This document shows positions 24,886 to 35,113 of a stretch of 64,000 bases of DNA, piece after piece. The stretch is taken from positions 157,754-221,753 of the forward strand of contig WHVA01000155.1 in the NCBI GenBank assembly GCA_015179125.1, given 5' to 3'. How positions within the stretch are numbered: position 1 is the stretch's first letter; every line of letters begins with the position of its first letter. The notes below the pieces were generated by a model. The model saw nothing but the letters and a program-made list of their open reading frames with translations. It did no database searches and had not been told where the DNA came from. This DNA comes from Gautieria morchelliformis (lineage: Eukaryota; Basidiomycota; Agaricomycetes; Gomphales; Gomphaceae). The position numbers were made by a program, and so were the translations under genes.

Positions 24886-26675
24886 TCAATCATTCAACTC
24901 TAACTCTCTTCTAATTCTCTCCCTCACATCTCTCAGCCCCCCGCGCTCGATTGTCACGCTTTTCGGACTGCGGTGTAAGACCTCTACACCTGACTCTTCC
25001 TTCGGCCTCGGAGAGCGTGGATTGGCGCTGCTGTTCCGCCGGGATGAGTGCTGAAAACATACTGATGACGCACTCACGGTTTACAAGCCGGCATTTCCAG
25101 CCAATCCTCTCCAGCGATCACCAGCGGCTTGAGATAAAACGGACATAAGCTTACTAACACATTTATTGACTCTTGCGCATCGGCTAAGAGGATCTTTGAG
25201 TATGGGAATATGACAAAAACAGGCAATCTAAGACCTGCTGAAATAGGAACGGTGGCTGACGAGACAAGAGCGCGCACAACCTCCTGGGTCTGCATAGTAC
25301 GTCGTTTGCGTGCAACTGAAAGGGGACTTGATGAAGTTTGCGATGGGGATGAAAATAATCTACAGAATATCATATGTCGGCCAGAGTCAATGAGAAATGG
25401 GGGTGCTTACGCCCACACAGTGGCTGCGACTTCATCCAATCTCCCGAGGATGCACCTCCGTTTGAGTTCTTCTTGACCCAGCAGCCTCATCTTCTCTTTA
25501 CTGACAGGTTCGAGTTCATTGTGCTGTTCCTGGCCTGACGGGGTAGAGGTGAGAGATTTCTGCCTAATGCGTTCATACAGGGCCGCTCGACGACTGGTCG
25601 TTGGCGTCTGCGGCACAGCCCCCGTTTGGCGTACAGGGGTTTGGGGTGTGTGGGGGGTTCGCGTTCGCGAAGTCTCTAGGTCAGGAGCTGATTTGACTGG
25701 GGAGGTAGATGGTGTTTGAGGTGTAACGGGGAAGGGAACAAATTCTTTCGGAGTACGTCTCGCAGAAACTGGGTGTGAGGCGATCCCCTTGGGGGGAGAG
25801 GCGGAACTTGACTTTGCGAAAGCTTTGGTAAGTGAGGTGAGCTTGGATGTCACAGGTAACTTTGGAAGATCGGCGAGAGGCAGCACAGCTACCGTTGCCT
25901 CAGTGTTTAGCTGGCTTGTACGATCCACCGATGAACAGTGTATATCCCGGGGAGCAGATCTACACACCTTGGCCCATGTGCGAAGCTTTGCTTCTAGTGC
26001 TCGTCTTCGTGATTCGCCTTCAGCTGTCCACCTAGCTACTGCAGCCATCCCCCCGCCCTTTCCTGAGGCCAGATCCATCTCGACCTCTATACCGATACCG
26101 TAGGCCGGCACCCTTTTCCCCTCAGACCGCACTAAATGTGTGGTGGGTGTAATAATAAACCCCATTGCACCCCGCGTCCATTCACGAGGTGCATCAGGAA
26201 CCAGGAATGGATTGTCGTCATCATCCACGGCCACCTTCGGTCGCTTAGATTCAGGCGCACTTTCGCCGTTCCACTCCCATAACCAGCATAGACGCTTGAG
26301 GTCGTTAATATCACAGTTTACCGTGAACCCCATCGCTGTAGACAAGGAAAGATGGTCGAGAACATTTGGCACACGTCCCGTGTCAATCGAAGGAGAAACA
26401 GCTGATCTTGCAAGTGCGAGGGAGAGTGCATGTTGCAATGATGTGTGAATAGTTTGAAGACGAGTGAGGTGCTTTGGAAGGAAGGGCGATGTGGTCGAGC
26501 GGGAATTGGTTGTTGCAGGTGACGCGAATGAGCTGTGAATTTCGTTCGTCAGAGTGTGCCGTGGATCCAAATATTAAACACACGCTATTCTGAGTCTTTT
26601 GGGGGTTGTAATGGTCTCGTCATCGGAAGATGGGGTGCGTTTCTTCCCCGGAGACATGTTGAGATGTGCCGACAT
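24886..26675 (-). CDS. CDT1: DNA replication licensing factor CDT1
   Basis: CDT1 loads the MCM2-7 helicase on origins in G1 together with ORC and CDC6. The first exon ([19 protein letters not shown], basic KKR and KRLR patches fitting nuclear import) is joined in frame by a 52-bp intron to [13 protein letters not shown]. The large exon holds [19 protein letters not shown] and the central winged-helix region ([19 protein letters not shown], then [13 protein letters not shown]). A Pro/Thr-rich linker has several TPQTP/TPHTP sites, which look like CDK targets. The C-terminal MCM-binding winged helix spans [35 protein letters not shown] and EDWLEMP. The protein ends [12 protein letters not shown]. 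Estimated length is about 540 residues. A second ATG in the first exon (26657) is also possible. It is divergent from the CCCH gene. Confidence 0.85.
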
Positions 26676-27161
26676 AATGTGTGTAGCAATGTAACAACCT
26701 TGTTCGAGAAGGAGCGTGCTATATGTAAGATGTGATAAATTGGCAGTGTGTTAGCAACGCTGGATGCTTATATCGAATGAATATGTGTGGTGATTGGGGT
26801 GGGTGTGAGTCACGGTGTGACACTTCGCGCGTGTGACATTTGCCTTGGCTCTTTCACACTATCACCATCATCGTTTACATCGTATCCTTCCAAGAGCCAA
26901 TAGCTACTAGGTCACGAGATGTGCAGCACCCAACCTTCCAGGCACTTGAGTGGCGCTGTGGCACATGGAACATTTGCCTCGCCTCTGGCACGATGAACAC
27001 AGCTTCTAAACAAGACTGGGTGGAGTAAACCTACTTTTCACTACCCTCTTTTTCTGAGGTTTAAAGCTTGGCCTCTTTGGGCTTTGTCTACTCGCAAAGC
27101 CGGGAGCAGGCGTCTAAGTGTCTCACCTTTCCCTTTCTTCAGCCTCTCACAGTTTATCGAC
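26676..27161. promoter_or_regulatory. Divergent promoter of CDT1 and the CCCH gene, with an E2F/MBF-like site
   Basis: This 486-bp interval separates the two start codons. It contains TTCGCGCGT at 26824-26832, which resembles the E2F/MBF core (GCGCG) used by G1/S genes such as CDT1. It lies about 150 bp upstream of the CDT1 ATG. A CT-rich stretch before 27162 is a likely leader of the plus-strand gene. Function is inferred only. Confidence 0.35.
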
Positions 27162-29052
27162 ATGGATACGTCTAGCAGCGGTTCTGATGTTTCTACCACT
27201 GCTGGCCAGACAGGCTACATCGCATTGAACTTGGAACACTTATCGCACCAGCAGTATGTATGATTTGAGTGGCACGGATCGCTAAGCTAAAACGGAACAG
27301 AAATGACCTTGTTGAACAGCAAAGTCGTGAGTTGTCCGGATCTATTTCAAATAAATTCACATGAATGTTTTGCAGATATATTCCACAGTATCGTTGAAGC
27401 AACCAAAGCGCTTCAAGAAAGAGTCAAAAGATCGACCGAGGATGCTGAGCTTTCGATGACGGAAGTGGAAATGTGGAAGAAAGCTTTTCTTAAGGAACAA
27501 CAAAGGGCCGAAAGGGCGGAGCAACAGGCACAGTCGCACAAAAGGCAGATGGCCATTCAAGTATCAAAGGTAAGGCGAGATGGACTGCTCTATCGTTTGT
27601 GTTCTGTGTTGCAGTATTCTGACTATGCAAATGTCAGGACCGAGATTCCATAGTGCTAGCCCTTATTGATGGTGATGGGTATATCTTCAAAGATGAACTT
27701 TTGAAACGCGGTCGTGATGGAGGTCGAGAGGCGGCACAGACGTTAAACGAAAAAATACTTGCTCGCGTTGGAGAAGAAGAGCAGAACCGCCCTCGGGTTC
27801 AAGTTTGGACCTACTTTTTCTGCAACCTGAAGGGGTTGCAGCAGACGCTTGTGGGACACGATGTTTGCACTAGTGGCGAATATGAAGCCTTCATGACAGG
27901 GTTTAACCAAGCTAATTCCCGCTTTACGATCAATGATGTTCATTCAGGGAAAGAGGCTGCTGACTCAAAAATCAAGGGTAAGCATCTAGTGCGGTGCGAG
28001 ATGGTGTTGGCATGTTCATGTTCTTTAATTTTATAGCATATCTCCAGACTTGGACTAGATTTCCTCAGGTCTTAAAAGTGTATTTAGGAGGTATGCGTGT
28101 GTCATTCCCACCGTATTCGACATTGTTCGCTCGAGGAGTGACAAGTAGTATCCTACAGTGTGTCACGACAATGGTTATCACCCTACGCTAGCTGAACTGC
28201 AAAGCGACGGCCTACTCGATAAGATAGTTTTATTACAGGGATACGAACAAGTCGCCACCGAAATCCAGTCTTTGCATTTACCCATGCTTCAGATCGACAA
28301 TCTCTTTAGGTCGGAGAAAGTCCCGACTAGGATAATGGGTGACAAGCGGGTAACACCTCCGAGTCCTACTGACGTCGCGGGTCCGAAACTTTCATACACG
28401 AGTGTGGTTGAACATTCCCGTCCGGCACCTGCTCCTCGGGTTCGCCACCGAATGTTAAACGAGGCCGATTCATTAATCCAAATTTGGTTTGTGTTTCGTT
28501 TGTTTCCCACGATGCTGATGTACTGACGGAGACGGCACTACCCACTCAACCTTGTAGGAGCTTCATAAGCGTACGCCTTTACCATGTTAATTCACGTGTG
28601 CAAATGACATCGGAGTGTATCCACAGATAATCCTCCGCCGTGCAACCTTTTCTATCTTTCCAAATGCAACAAGGGGGTAAGTCATTTCATACCGTCAATT
28701 TTTGTCCCCAGATGTGAGCGCTGCCTCGCAGGCCGACTGCAAGTATGCCCACGACTATATTCTTGAGGCTGAGCACTATGATACATTACGAGAAAATGGC
28801 AAGAAGAGTCCGTGCCCAGCAGTGAACTTAGGTCGGTCCTCTCTAAGTGACTGGTCTTTGAGTATTCACCATTTGTCTACTCAGACTCTCCTTGTCCTTT
28901 CGGAGAGAACTGTGCTCTTGGCCACAAATGTCCGCAAGGCCCACAGTGTTTCCATCGTAAGCTTGATAGGTGTTGGTTCAAAGGAAGTGAGTGCGCCATT
29001 TCTCTGCAAACGTAGACACTGAGGCTCTTGCGCAGAAACGATGCACGTCTGA
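27162..29052 (+). CDS. CCCH zinc-finger protein with a conserved acidic Rossmann-like domain
   Basis: Likely RNA-binding protein of a fungal family joining a coiled coil, a domain of unknown function and C-terminal CCCH fingers (I recall it as DUF7923, unchecked). Seen in order: MDTSSSGSDVSTTAGQTG; a coiled coil (KALQERVKRSTEDAELSM to KEQQRAERAEQQAQSHKRQ); the domain starting DRDSIVLALIDGDGYIFKDE, with VQVWTYFFCNLKGLQQTL and DNGYHPTLAELQ; then PPPCNLFYLSKCNKG joined to DCKYAHDYI, and a second Cys/His block (CPFGENCALGHKCPQGPQC) plus FHR. The end WFKGKTMHV is reached by splicing before 29041. The IDGDGYIF strand recalls the first acidic motif of NYN/PIN nucleases, but that is inference. About eight exons; the model is in frame where checked. 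Confidence 0.8.
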
Positions 29053-29335
29053 TGCTTAAAAAACCGTTTGATTTTCACCCTGTCCATTAATTGATTGATG
29101 ATGATTTGTATGCAATCGGTGCAAGCGCGAAACCTGCAGCCGTTTCTCCGAATTTGATTTTTCTTTCGCTGGCGTGATGTTGAGTATAAATAAGTTGATG
29201 AAACGGTATGAAGCGCTGCGTGCATCGGTATGTACCGAGAGCCATCGATCACTCCGACCCAGTGCAGGTGCAACCACTGTTTGTTCGACTGGGTCAAGGG
29301 CTACCTGACTGTGCTGAGACGTTCTCTAACATAAC

Positions 29336-30228
29336 ATGGCTACTGTGAGCACCCCGGAGTTTGCGTCCAGTTCAGACATACCATAGCTTCACTAATGAAT
29401 GCTTTAGAACGACGACAATGACGACCTTCTGCCATCGCAGACCAGCGGTTACAAGGCATCAGGTCTGAAGAGTGTCGACCATTACCAGAGTCTGGATGCA
29501 AATGACGAGTCTTTGAATCGGTGGAAAGCCTCCCTTGGGCTTGGCAGCGCCGCGGCTCCTGCCACCGGACCCAAGGTATAGTCATGTGTGATTTGCCTAG
29601 CGCGTCTCCATTCAAGGCGGTTTCCCGCTCCAAAATTGCTAGGTTACTGTTCTCAGCCTTTTCTTAACAAGTCCTACACTACCTCCGGGGAAGAAGATCT
29701 CTCTCAACGTCACCAATCCGGCTGAACTGGCGCTGTTCAAGAAGAACCCCTTGACCATAAAGGAGGGCGTCGAATACAAGTTTGATCATTTATTGTCCAT
29801 GTCATGATCAGAGAGCTCATGCGCGTCCTTTAGTGTCGGCATAACTTTCAAAGTGAATCATTCCATTATTACCGGTGTTCGCTACATCCAAGTGGTGAAG
29901 CGCTCGGGAGTCAAAGGTCATTTTCACTTGGCGCTGGTTATGTCATTACTTATATGTGCCTCCGTAGTGGATAAGCTCGAGCAGATGTTGGGCTCATATG
30001 CTCCACACAAGGATGGGGAGCCTTACACCAAGAACTTTGATCCCGAGGACAGTCCGTCGGGCATGTTGGCTCGTAGTGGAACGTATAATGTGAAAAGTAG
30101 GGTTATTGATGACGACGGTGAGATCTATGCGGGTATGTCGTTATGCGAATGCCTCTTTTTCTGTTGCGCTCACATTCTGACTAATTTAAGATTTTGAATG
30201 GTCTTTCAAACTCGCCAAAGAGTGGTAG
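29336..30228 (+). CDS. RDI1: Rho GDP-dissociation inhibitor (RDI1)
   Basis: Keeps prenylated Rho-family GTPases (CDC42, RHO1) soluble in the cytosol in the GDP form. The tiny first exon (ATG GCT ACT) splices to NDDNDDLLPSQTSGYKASG. The regulatory arm follows (SLDANDESLNRWKASLGL), then the immunoglobulin-like fold: SPTLPPGKKISLNVTNP, FKVNHSIITGVRYIQVVKR, DKLEQMLGSYAPHKDGEPY, EDSPSGMLARSGTYNVKSR and VIDDDGEIYA. The last exon gives DFEWSFKLAKEW, the usual RhoGDI end, with the stop at 30226-30228. Length is about 200 residues, as in the family. It is the last ordinary gene before the repeat block. Confidence 0.92.
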
Positions 30229-30676
30229 ATATGTATTCGAGTGCTTACGGTTAGGTCACTATCAAATATGTGGCAGGAGTTACTCTGTCTCGGTCTTCTT
30301 GCTGCTACCGTGTACGCAGCAATGTTATACAATTTTCAGGCTTCTCAGAGATGCAGCTTGCCGCTGCGCAATCTTGTAGTGTCCAAGTTACGACTAAATT
30401 ACAAAGGGTGGTTGGTTCTACACCGCGATGTAAGGCTACTGGTAAAATTGCTGGACAAGAGGTATCCATGCGGGAATTATGGGACATTAGGCGTTAGCTC
30501 AGAACTGGTTGGCCAGTCTACTGGAAGACATGGAGAGGGCACACGTTGAACGTTGAGGGCGAACTTGGAAGAAGATAATATACTCTTGAACTTCGACACA
30601 TGGGGCGCATGGGGCCCGTGAGCCCGGCCAGGTGCTAGTGGAGAACAGGCGGCGTGATTTCGTTAGTGCGGCCGTA
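30229..30676. other. RDI1 downstream region, no gene seen
   Basis: This contains the RDI1 3' end. Short open stretches show no family. No TE terminus or repeat was recognised before the foldback element at 30677. Confidence 0.4.
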
Positions 30677-30773
30677 GTGCTGCTCAATTCTTAGTTCGGT
30701 TCGTTCGGTTCGTTTGTGCAAAAGGTCGTTTGGTTTTTTTTTGCAACGAACCGAACTGTAAGAATTGAGGCAC
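30677..30773 (+). mobile_element. Foldback/MITE-like element, short copy
   Basis: The left arm reads GTGCTGCTCAATTCTTA followed by GTTCGGTTCGTT. The right arm, reverse complemented, reads GTGCCTCAATTCTTACA followed by GTTCGGTTCGTT, so the 97-bp unit has about 28-bp imperfect terminal inverted repeats around a T-rich core. About two 9-bp TTCGGTTCG units occur in the left arm. It has no coding capacity. A clear target duplication was not seen, because the flanks belong to a larger duplicated segment. Classification as a MITE or foldback element is from structure only. Confidence 0.6.
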
Positions 30774-31014
30774 TCAGTTCGGTTCGGTTCGAACTGCTGT
30801 CCGGAGCTTTGGCGGAGCCTAGATTGACAAGTTTGACTTATGTAAACATGCATAATTACCACTGCACGCGAAGCAGCTCGTTTGGGTCCTAGCTACCACG
30901 CTCTTCTGTTTGCCGGTAATGAGAAATAGCGTGTATGTCATTTACTACATCAATGTGTCGATAAGACACGTGTTCATGCACCGAGCTAGCTACCACCATC
31001 CACCAGTGCAGGGC
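30774..31014 (+). repeat. Duplicated flank, copy A
   Basis: Starts TCAGTTCGGTTCGGTTCGAA and matches 31634-31848 plus 34086-34105. Shared stretches include GGAGCCTAGATTGACAAG, TTGACTTATGTAAAC and CTACCACGCTCTTCTGTT. Together with the foldback element it forms a unit of about 340 bp present twice. Copy A keeps an uninterrupted GAGCTAGCTACCACCATCC at 30983-31001, the exact place where copy B carries the LTR-type insertion. Confidence 0.7.
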
Positions 31015-31233
31015 GCGCGCAGTCAGTCGAGTGTCAATAATTATTGGTTTACTCAGCAATGTTGATAATTATTAGTTTATATTATTAAGTAATTCACGTG
31101 GCCGGGCAGCCGAGGGTGTCGTTTTGCTTCTGCAGCAAAACATGCTGTCGCTTACAGTCGGAGTCGAAAAATTTCGACGTGCGATGAGACGAAAGAAACG
31201 AACTGAACTAAGAATTGAGCAGCACTAATAAGG

Positions 31234-31633
31234 GCTGCTCAATTCTTAGTTCGGTTCGTTCGGTTCGTTCGGTTCGTTCGGTTCGTTCGGTTCGTTCGGT
31301 TCGTTCGGTTCGTTCGGTTCGTTCGGTTCGTTCGGTTCGTTCGGTTCGTTCGGTTCGTTCGGTTCGTTCGGTTCGTTCGGTTCGTTCGGTTCGTTCGGTT
31401 CGTTCGGTTCGTTCGGTTCGTTCGGTTCGTTCGGTTCGTTCGGTTCGTTCGGTTCGTTCGGTTCGTTCGGTTCGTTCGGTTCGTTCGGTTCGTTCGGTTC
31501 GTTCGGTTCGTTCGGTTCGTTCGGTTCGTTCGGTTCGTTCGGTTCGTTCGGTTCGTTCGGTTCGTTTGTGCAAAAGGTCGTTTGGGTTTTTTTTGCAATG
31601 AACGGAACTGTTTTTTTTTAAGAATTGAGGCAC
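31234..31633 (+). mobile_element. Foldback/MITE-like element, expanded copy
   Basis: Same arms as 30677-30773 (GCTGCTCAATTCTTAG at the left, AAGAATTGAGGCAC at the right) but 400 bp long, because the left arm carries an expanded 9-bp minisatellite (31251-31565). Directly upstream, 31198-31224 is a near-exact inverted copy of the first 27 bp of the left arm, separated by 10 bp. That makes a further hairpin, possibly the remnant of another copy. Confidence 0.6.
31251..31565 (+). repeat. 9-bp minisatellite (TCGGTTCGT), 35 copies
   Basis: Perfect or nearly perfect tandem array of the 9-mer, about 315 bp long. Because 9 is a multiple of 3, all frames stay open on both strands (Ser-Val-Arg repeats on plus, Thr-Asn-Arg or Glu-Arg-Thr on minus). 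These are not genes. The related copy at 30692-30710 has only about two units. Confidence 0.95.
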
Positions 31634-31848
31634 TCAGTTCGGTTCGATTCGAACTGCTGTGCGGAGCTTTGGTGGAGCCTAGATTGACAAGTTTGACTTA
31701 TGTAAACGTGCATAATTACCACTGCGCGAAGCTCATTTGGGTCCTACCTACCACGCTCTTCTGTTGGCCAATAATGAGAAATATTATGTATGTCATTCAC
31801 TACATCAATCTGTCGATAAGACATGTGTTCATGCACTGAGCTAGCTAC
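31634..31848 (+). repeat. Duplicated flank, copy B (interrupted)
   Basis: Partner of 30774-31014. Its last bases (GAGCTAGCTAC) are followed by the LTR-type element; the homology resumes at 34081 with the duplicated GCTAC and CACCATCCACCAGTGCAGGG. Confidence 0.7.
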
Positions 31849-32824
31849 TGTCATGACACGTTTATTCCTCATAACTCAGGTGCTCTGTCCTGACATTTCC
31901 CACCCCATTTCTGTGTTCGTCCTGATCGCTACTGTCATGTTCGGCAACCAATATTCGCTGTTTCGCGCCCGCTACCACCGCCGCGCCTTTAAAACGCACG
32001 ACCAACGGTTTTGGACTGACTCGACAAGTCATCACTGGGTCTACCACCTCCTCTGCTCGACCCTCTTCCAATGGTGTTCTGATAGTTGGATTGTCATGAC
32101 CTGTGTATTTCCTGCACCTTGGTACCCCCATTTCCCCTTTCGCTACTCCTTCTCAGCGTTCGCTCGGCTTCGCCCTCCACCTCGACCCCTCCTCCACTAG
32201 GCCACCTCTGTTCGCCCTTCCTTGCATTTCGCCGAACGGCTAGTCGCTGCTCGCATCATTCGCCGGCAGGCACACCATCAAATACAATCGATGCCATTCA
32301 CCCGGCATGATGGTCCATCATTAACCCCATCGTCTTCTTAATCCAACCCCATTGGGCGTTCGTATGGTCGAAATGTGTTCGCAGGGCGTCCCTTCCATAG
32401 GTCGTGCGGAATCAACCCAGTAGACCAAGAGTCCGTGCAGGGTAGCATATATGCGGGTCCCAAGACATGGTTTTGTCCATAAGTGCCTCCGCCACCTTTA
32501 CTCTCCGTCGTTTCATGTTCCCCCTCTCCTCGCATTCTATTGTATGTTTATTTCATCTATGCTGTATCATGACTGCGCGCCCCTATCCAACCCTGACTTG
32601 TGACGGCCTCTTTCCTATTCGCTGATACCTTACGAGCATTCAATATAAGTAGTTTACATTCGCATGTATATTCCCCAGTTCAATTATCATACGTCGTCCA
32701 TCTTGTGCAAACTTGACCTCGCTGTGATCATCGTCTTGAGCCTCTCCTTGAAGATCTCTATCTTCGACCAGCCAAGGACTTAGGCACCACTGGTGAGTTC
32801 TCATACTTCATATCCGTTACCTTA

Positions 32825-33776
32825 GAGCTCGTTCGGCGGCGGAATTGTAATTCGCAATTAGAAAACGCAATGTCAATCCGGGTGGTGCGGTATTGTGATC
32901 TCGTTTGCTCAGTTTCAGCCCGCCGAACGTGACACTCAAAATGCGTGATTTTGCTCAATTTCACCGAAGGCAGCCGAACACTTCCAAACTGAAATTCTGT
33001 CACGTGACACAGAATTTTTCCTCTGCACCGCTGCCACTGCACCACTCGAAGAAAGTAAGGGCGCCAGTACATTCCCGATTGAGACGGGGCACGTCGGAGA
33101 GGCTCCAGAAACACCGAATAGATATGCGGCACATGTACTCACCAGGATATACGCATCCCACACCTCTTTCGACGCCGTGACAAGCTTCTTGCCCTCGTTC
33201 CATCCAAACCCGGATTGCTCACGCAATGTTTTGACTATCTTGTAGTGTGTCTTGAGCTAACTAGTAGATTAGAAACCAGTAGTATAGAATTGAAAAGGTA
33301 CTTACGTGCTGCCAGCAAGCCTTACAGGGCCCTATTGTCTTGGCTACTGCAGGACTGAACTTCATTGCCAATGCCGTGACAACGAGACTCCAAGTGGTGG
33401 CCTTCCAGCCCAATTCCGCTTGAGTACCACCCTCGCGTGCTTGGAGGAGTACAGCGACGAGCTCGGCCTCCTCTTCAGCTGTCCAGTCAACACATTCCTT
33501 TTTGGCTTGTCCGATCTGGGAACCGCCATGACGTAGTGCGTAGAGCGACCTGGTGTAATGACGGAACGTGATTCGGTTTTCAAAATAACGAGGAATTCTG
33601 GTCAGAACCAGAATTCCAACTTACCTATGAAAATTGCAATCGCAGAAGTTGGCGATTTCCAAAATTGTGTCAGCCGAACGGTCACACAATCTCACGCAAT
33701 TTTCAGAATCATCTGGAATCAACGTGATCTCATTTTGGGTGCGTGATTCCATACGATTCCGTAGTCAAACGGGCTC
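32825..33776 (-). mobile_element. Non-autonomous PIF/Harbinger-like DNA transposon (TSD TTA)
   Basis: Its ends are imperfect terminal inverted repeats: left GAGCTCGTTCGGCGGCGGAA, right (reverse complement) GAGCCCGTTTGACTACGGAA. It is flanked by TTA on both sides (32822-32824 and 33777-33779), the 3-bp target type of PIF/Harbinger. The related element at 36057-37331 has the empty site with a single TTA. Inside is part of a Myb/SANT-like gene, as Harbinger elements carry as their second gene. No DDE transposase is seen, so it needs a helper copy. Confidence 0.7.
33143..33530 (-). pseudogene. Partial Myb/SANT-like gene inside the Harbinger-like element
   Basis: Minus-strand exons encode CVDWTAEEEAELVAVLLQAR, then GWKATTWSLVVTALAMKF and CKACWQH. 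After an intron come THYKIVKTLREQSGFGWN and TASKEVWDAYIL, which stops at a GTGAGT splice donor at 33142. This matches the fungal Myb/SANT-like DNA-binding domain (tryptophan-spaced helices). The expected downstream part (a typical HPKAKPYR-like motif) is not found before the element ends, so the gene is truncated, and no clear start was identified. Confidence 0.6.
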
Positions 33777-34633
33777 TTAGCCTTCGAACTACTTTCTGTG
33801 CTGTTGGCGAAGGGCTCCTAAGGAGCACCTTCGCCAGCGAAGGGACTGTCGAAACTTAGACAGCCCTTCCGCAATATCTTGCACGTTGCACCGTCAAGTA
33901 CTGCGAGCAGTTTCGCTATGACTGTAGACAGGGCGAGCCCCGTTCGGGCAGCCCCTTTGTTTCGTGAAACGTCCATCGGTTCACTTATTCGCCAAACGGC
34001 ATACTTATTCGCACAAGTTATTCGGGCATTCGCTGTGTTCACTAATACACGATATTAATGCCTAAAAACCAATCTTGACAGCTACCACCATCCACCAGTG
34101 CAGGGTGCCGCTCTCTCCAACATCGATCCACAGCTTCAGGTCCATTCCATTTCTCATACAGTAGTCTACTTGTTAACCAGTACACCAGGTGTCCTCACAA
34201 GCCTCTGCTTTGTCAACTGCAGTGGGTGTGCATCCACATTGACCGGTGGCCCCTTCTCTTCACTCCTCGCCTTTTCCCTCCACATCTATCCAACCATGGC
34301 CTGTGGCTGGAGTGATGGCGCCGCCCCATCTGCCAGCTGTTCAACTGCGCACATCCCCACATCAACATCAGGCTCGCGCACCTGATGCCCCCCCCCCCTC
34401 CTGGCCGTATTCCTCAAACACTCGTTGACATGCCTACTAAAGCCGGAAAGCACCAGCATGATGATGGCATGACCCTGGAGATGCAAGAGCCTACTCTAGG
34501 GGGGGCAAGGGGGAAATGCTGAGTGAAAGAAGAGGAAACCTAAAGGCGTGAGTGCAGATAAGAAGGCTAGGGCACCGAAGAAAGCGAAGAGAGGTGTGGA
34601 ATCAGATTATGGTGAGAGGGTTGAGGATGATGG

Positions 34634-35113
34634 TGTCAGGGGACACCCTGTTTTCCATTTCCAGTTCCGACACCACACCCAGTTCCGACTCCATTTCCGA
34701 CTCCGCTTCCGGTTCCGATTCCATCTCCGCATCCGCTTTCGGGAACAATTCCGCTTCTGGGAGAACTTCCACCAGTTCCGTTCGCCTTGCCAGTTCCACT
34801 CCAATTTCCGACTTCCGCCCCGGAACAGTGTCGGAAATCAAGCGACTCGCATAATAGGTGGCATCAAGGGTCGATCAAGGGTCAGGGGGATGCAGGGTTG
34901 ATGGCGGGTGCCAAGCGTTGTCCCTGGCTGCGCAGCGTAGTATAATACGGGCTCGCTGACATTGGGGGTCCTTAGACTTTTCTCTTTGGATTTCCCCTTG
35001 TCAGGTGAGAACCCCCTCTCTTGTATGCTCTGTTCATTTATACATACTTTGGATTTCCCCTTGTCAGTTGTGTGGTAGTGTGATCTCCACGACTAGCCAG
35101 GGTTGCCCTTACA
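34634..35113 (+). mobile_element. Solo LTR of the window's Gypsy family (TSD GATGG)
   Basis: This 480-bp LTR begins TGTCAGGGGACACCCTG and ends GGGTTGCCCTTACA, matching the LTRs at 43871-44360 and 49578-50058. It is flanked by perfect GATGG duplications (34629-34633 and 35114-35118). It interrupts the Myb/SANT-like gene between codons for an acidic stretch and the SANT domain. A solo LTR arises by recombination between the two LTRs of a full element. Confidence 0.9.

Larger units (their letters stand above)
31849..34080 (+). mobile_element. LTR-type element, copy 1 (2,232 bp, TSD GCTAC)
   Basis: Starts TGTCATGACACG and ends AATCTTGACA, with TG...CA borders and a perfect 5-bp duplication GCTAC (31844-31848 and 34081-34085), as LTR retrotransposons make. 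It matches the reverse complement of 36057-37331 along its length except for a 952-bp insertion at 32825-33776. Without that insertion the unit is about 1.28 kb. No gag or pol reading frame is present, so it is best read as a solo LTR of an unseen element, or as a non-autonomous LARD/TRIM-like element. Confidence 0.75.

Noticed and set aside
31251-31565. CRISPR-like or telomere-like array
   Set aside because: There are no spacers, the unit is 9 bp and directly adjacent, and the unit does not match a fungal telomere repeat.
31215-31633. Long open frames encoding SVR, TNR or ERT repeats on both strands
   Set aside because: They are read-through of a 9-bp minisatellite, which stays open in every frame. 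No start context, no conserved domain.
31849-34080. hAT or Mutator DNA transposon
   Set aside because: The 5-bp duplication and TG...CA borders fit an LTR unit; hAT gives 8 bp and Mutator 8-11 bp.
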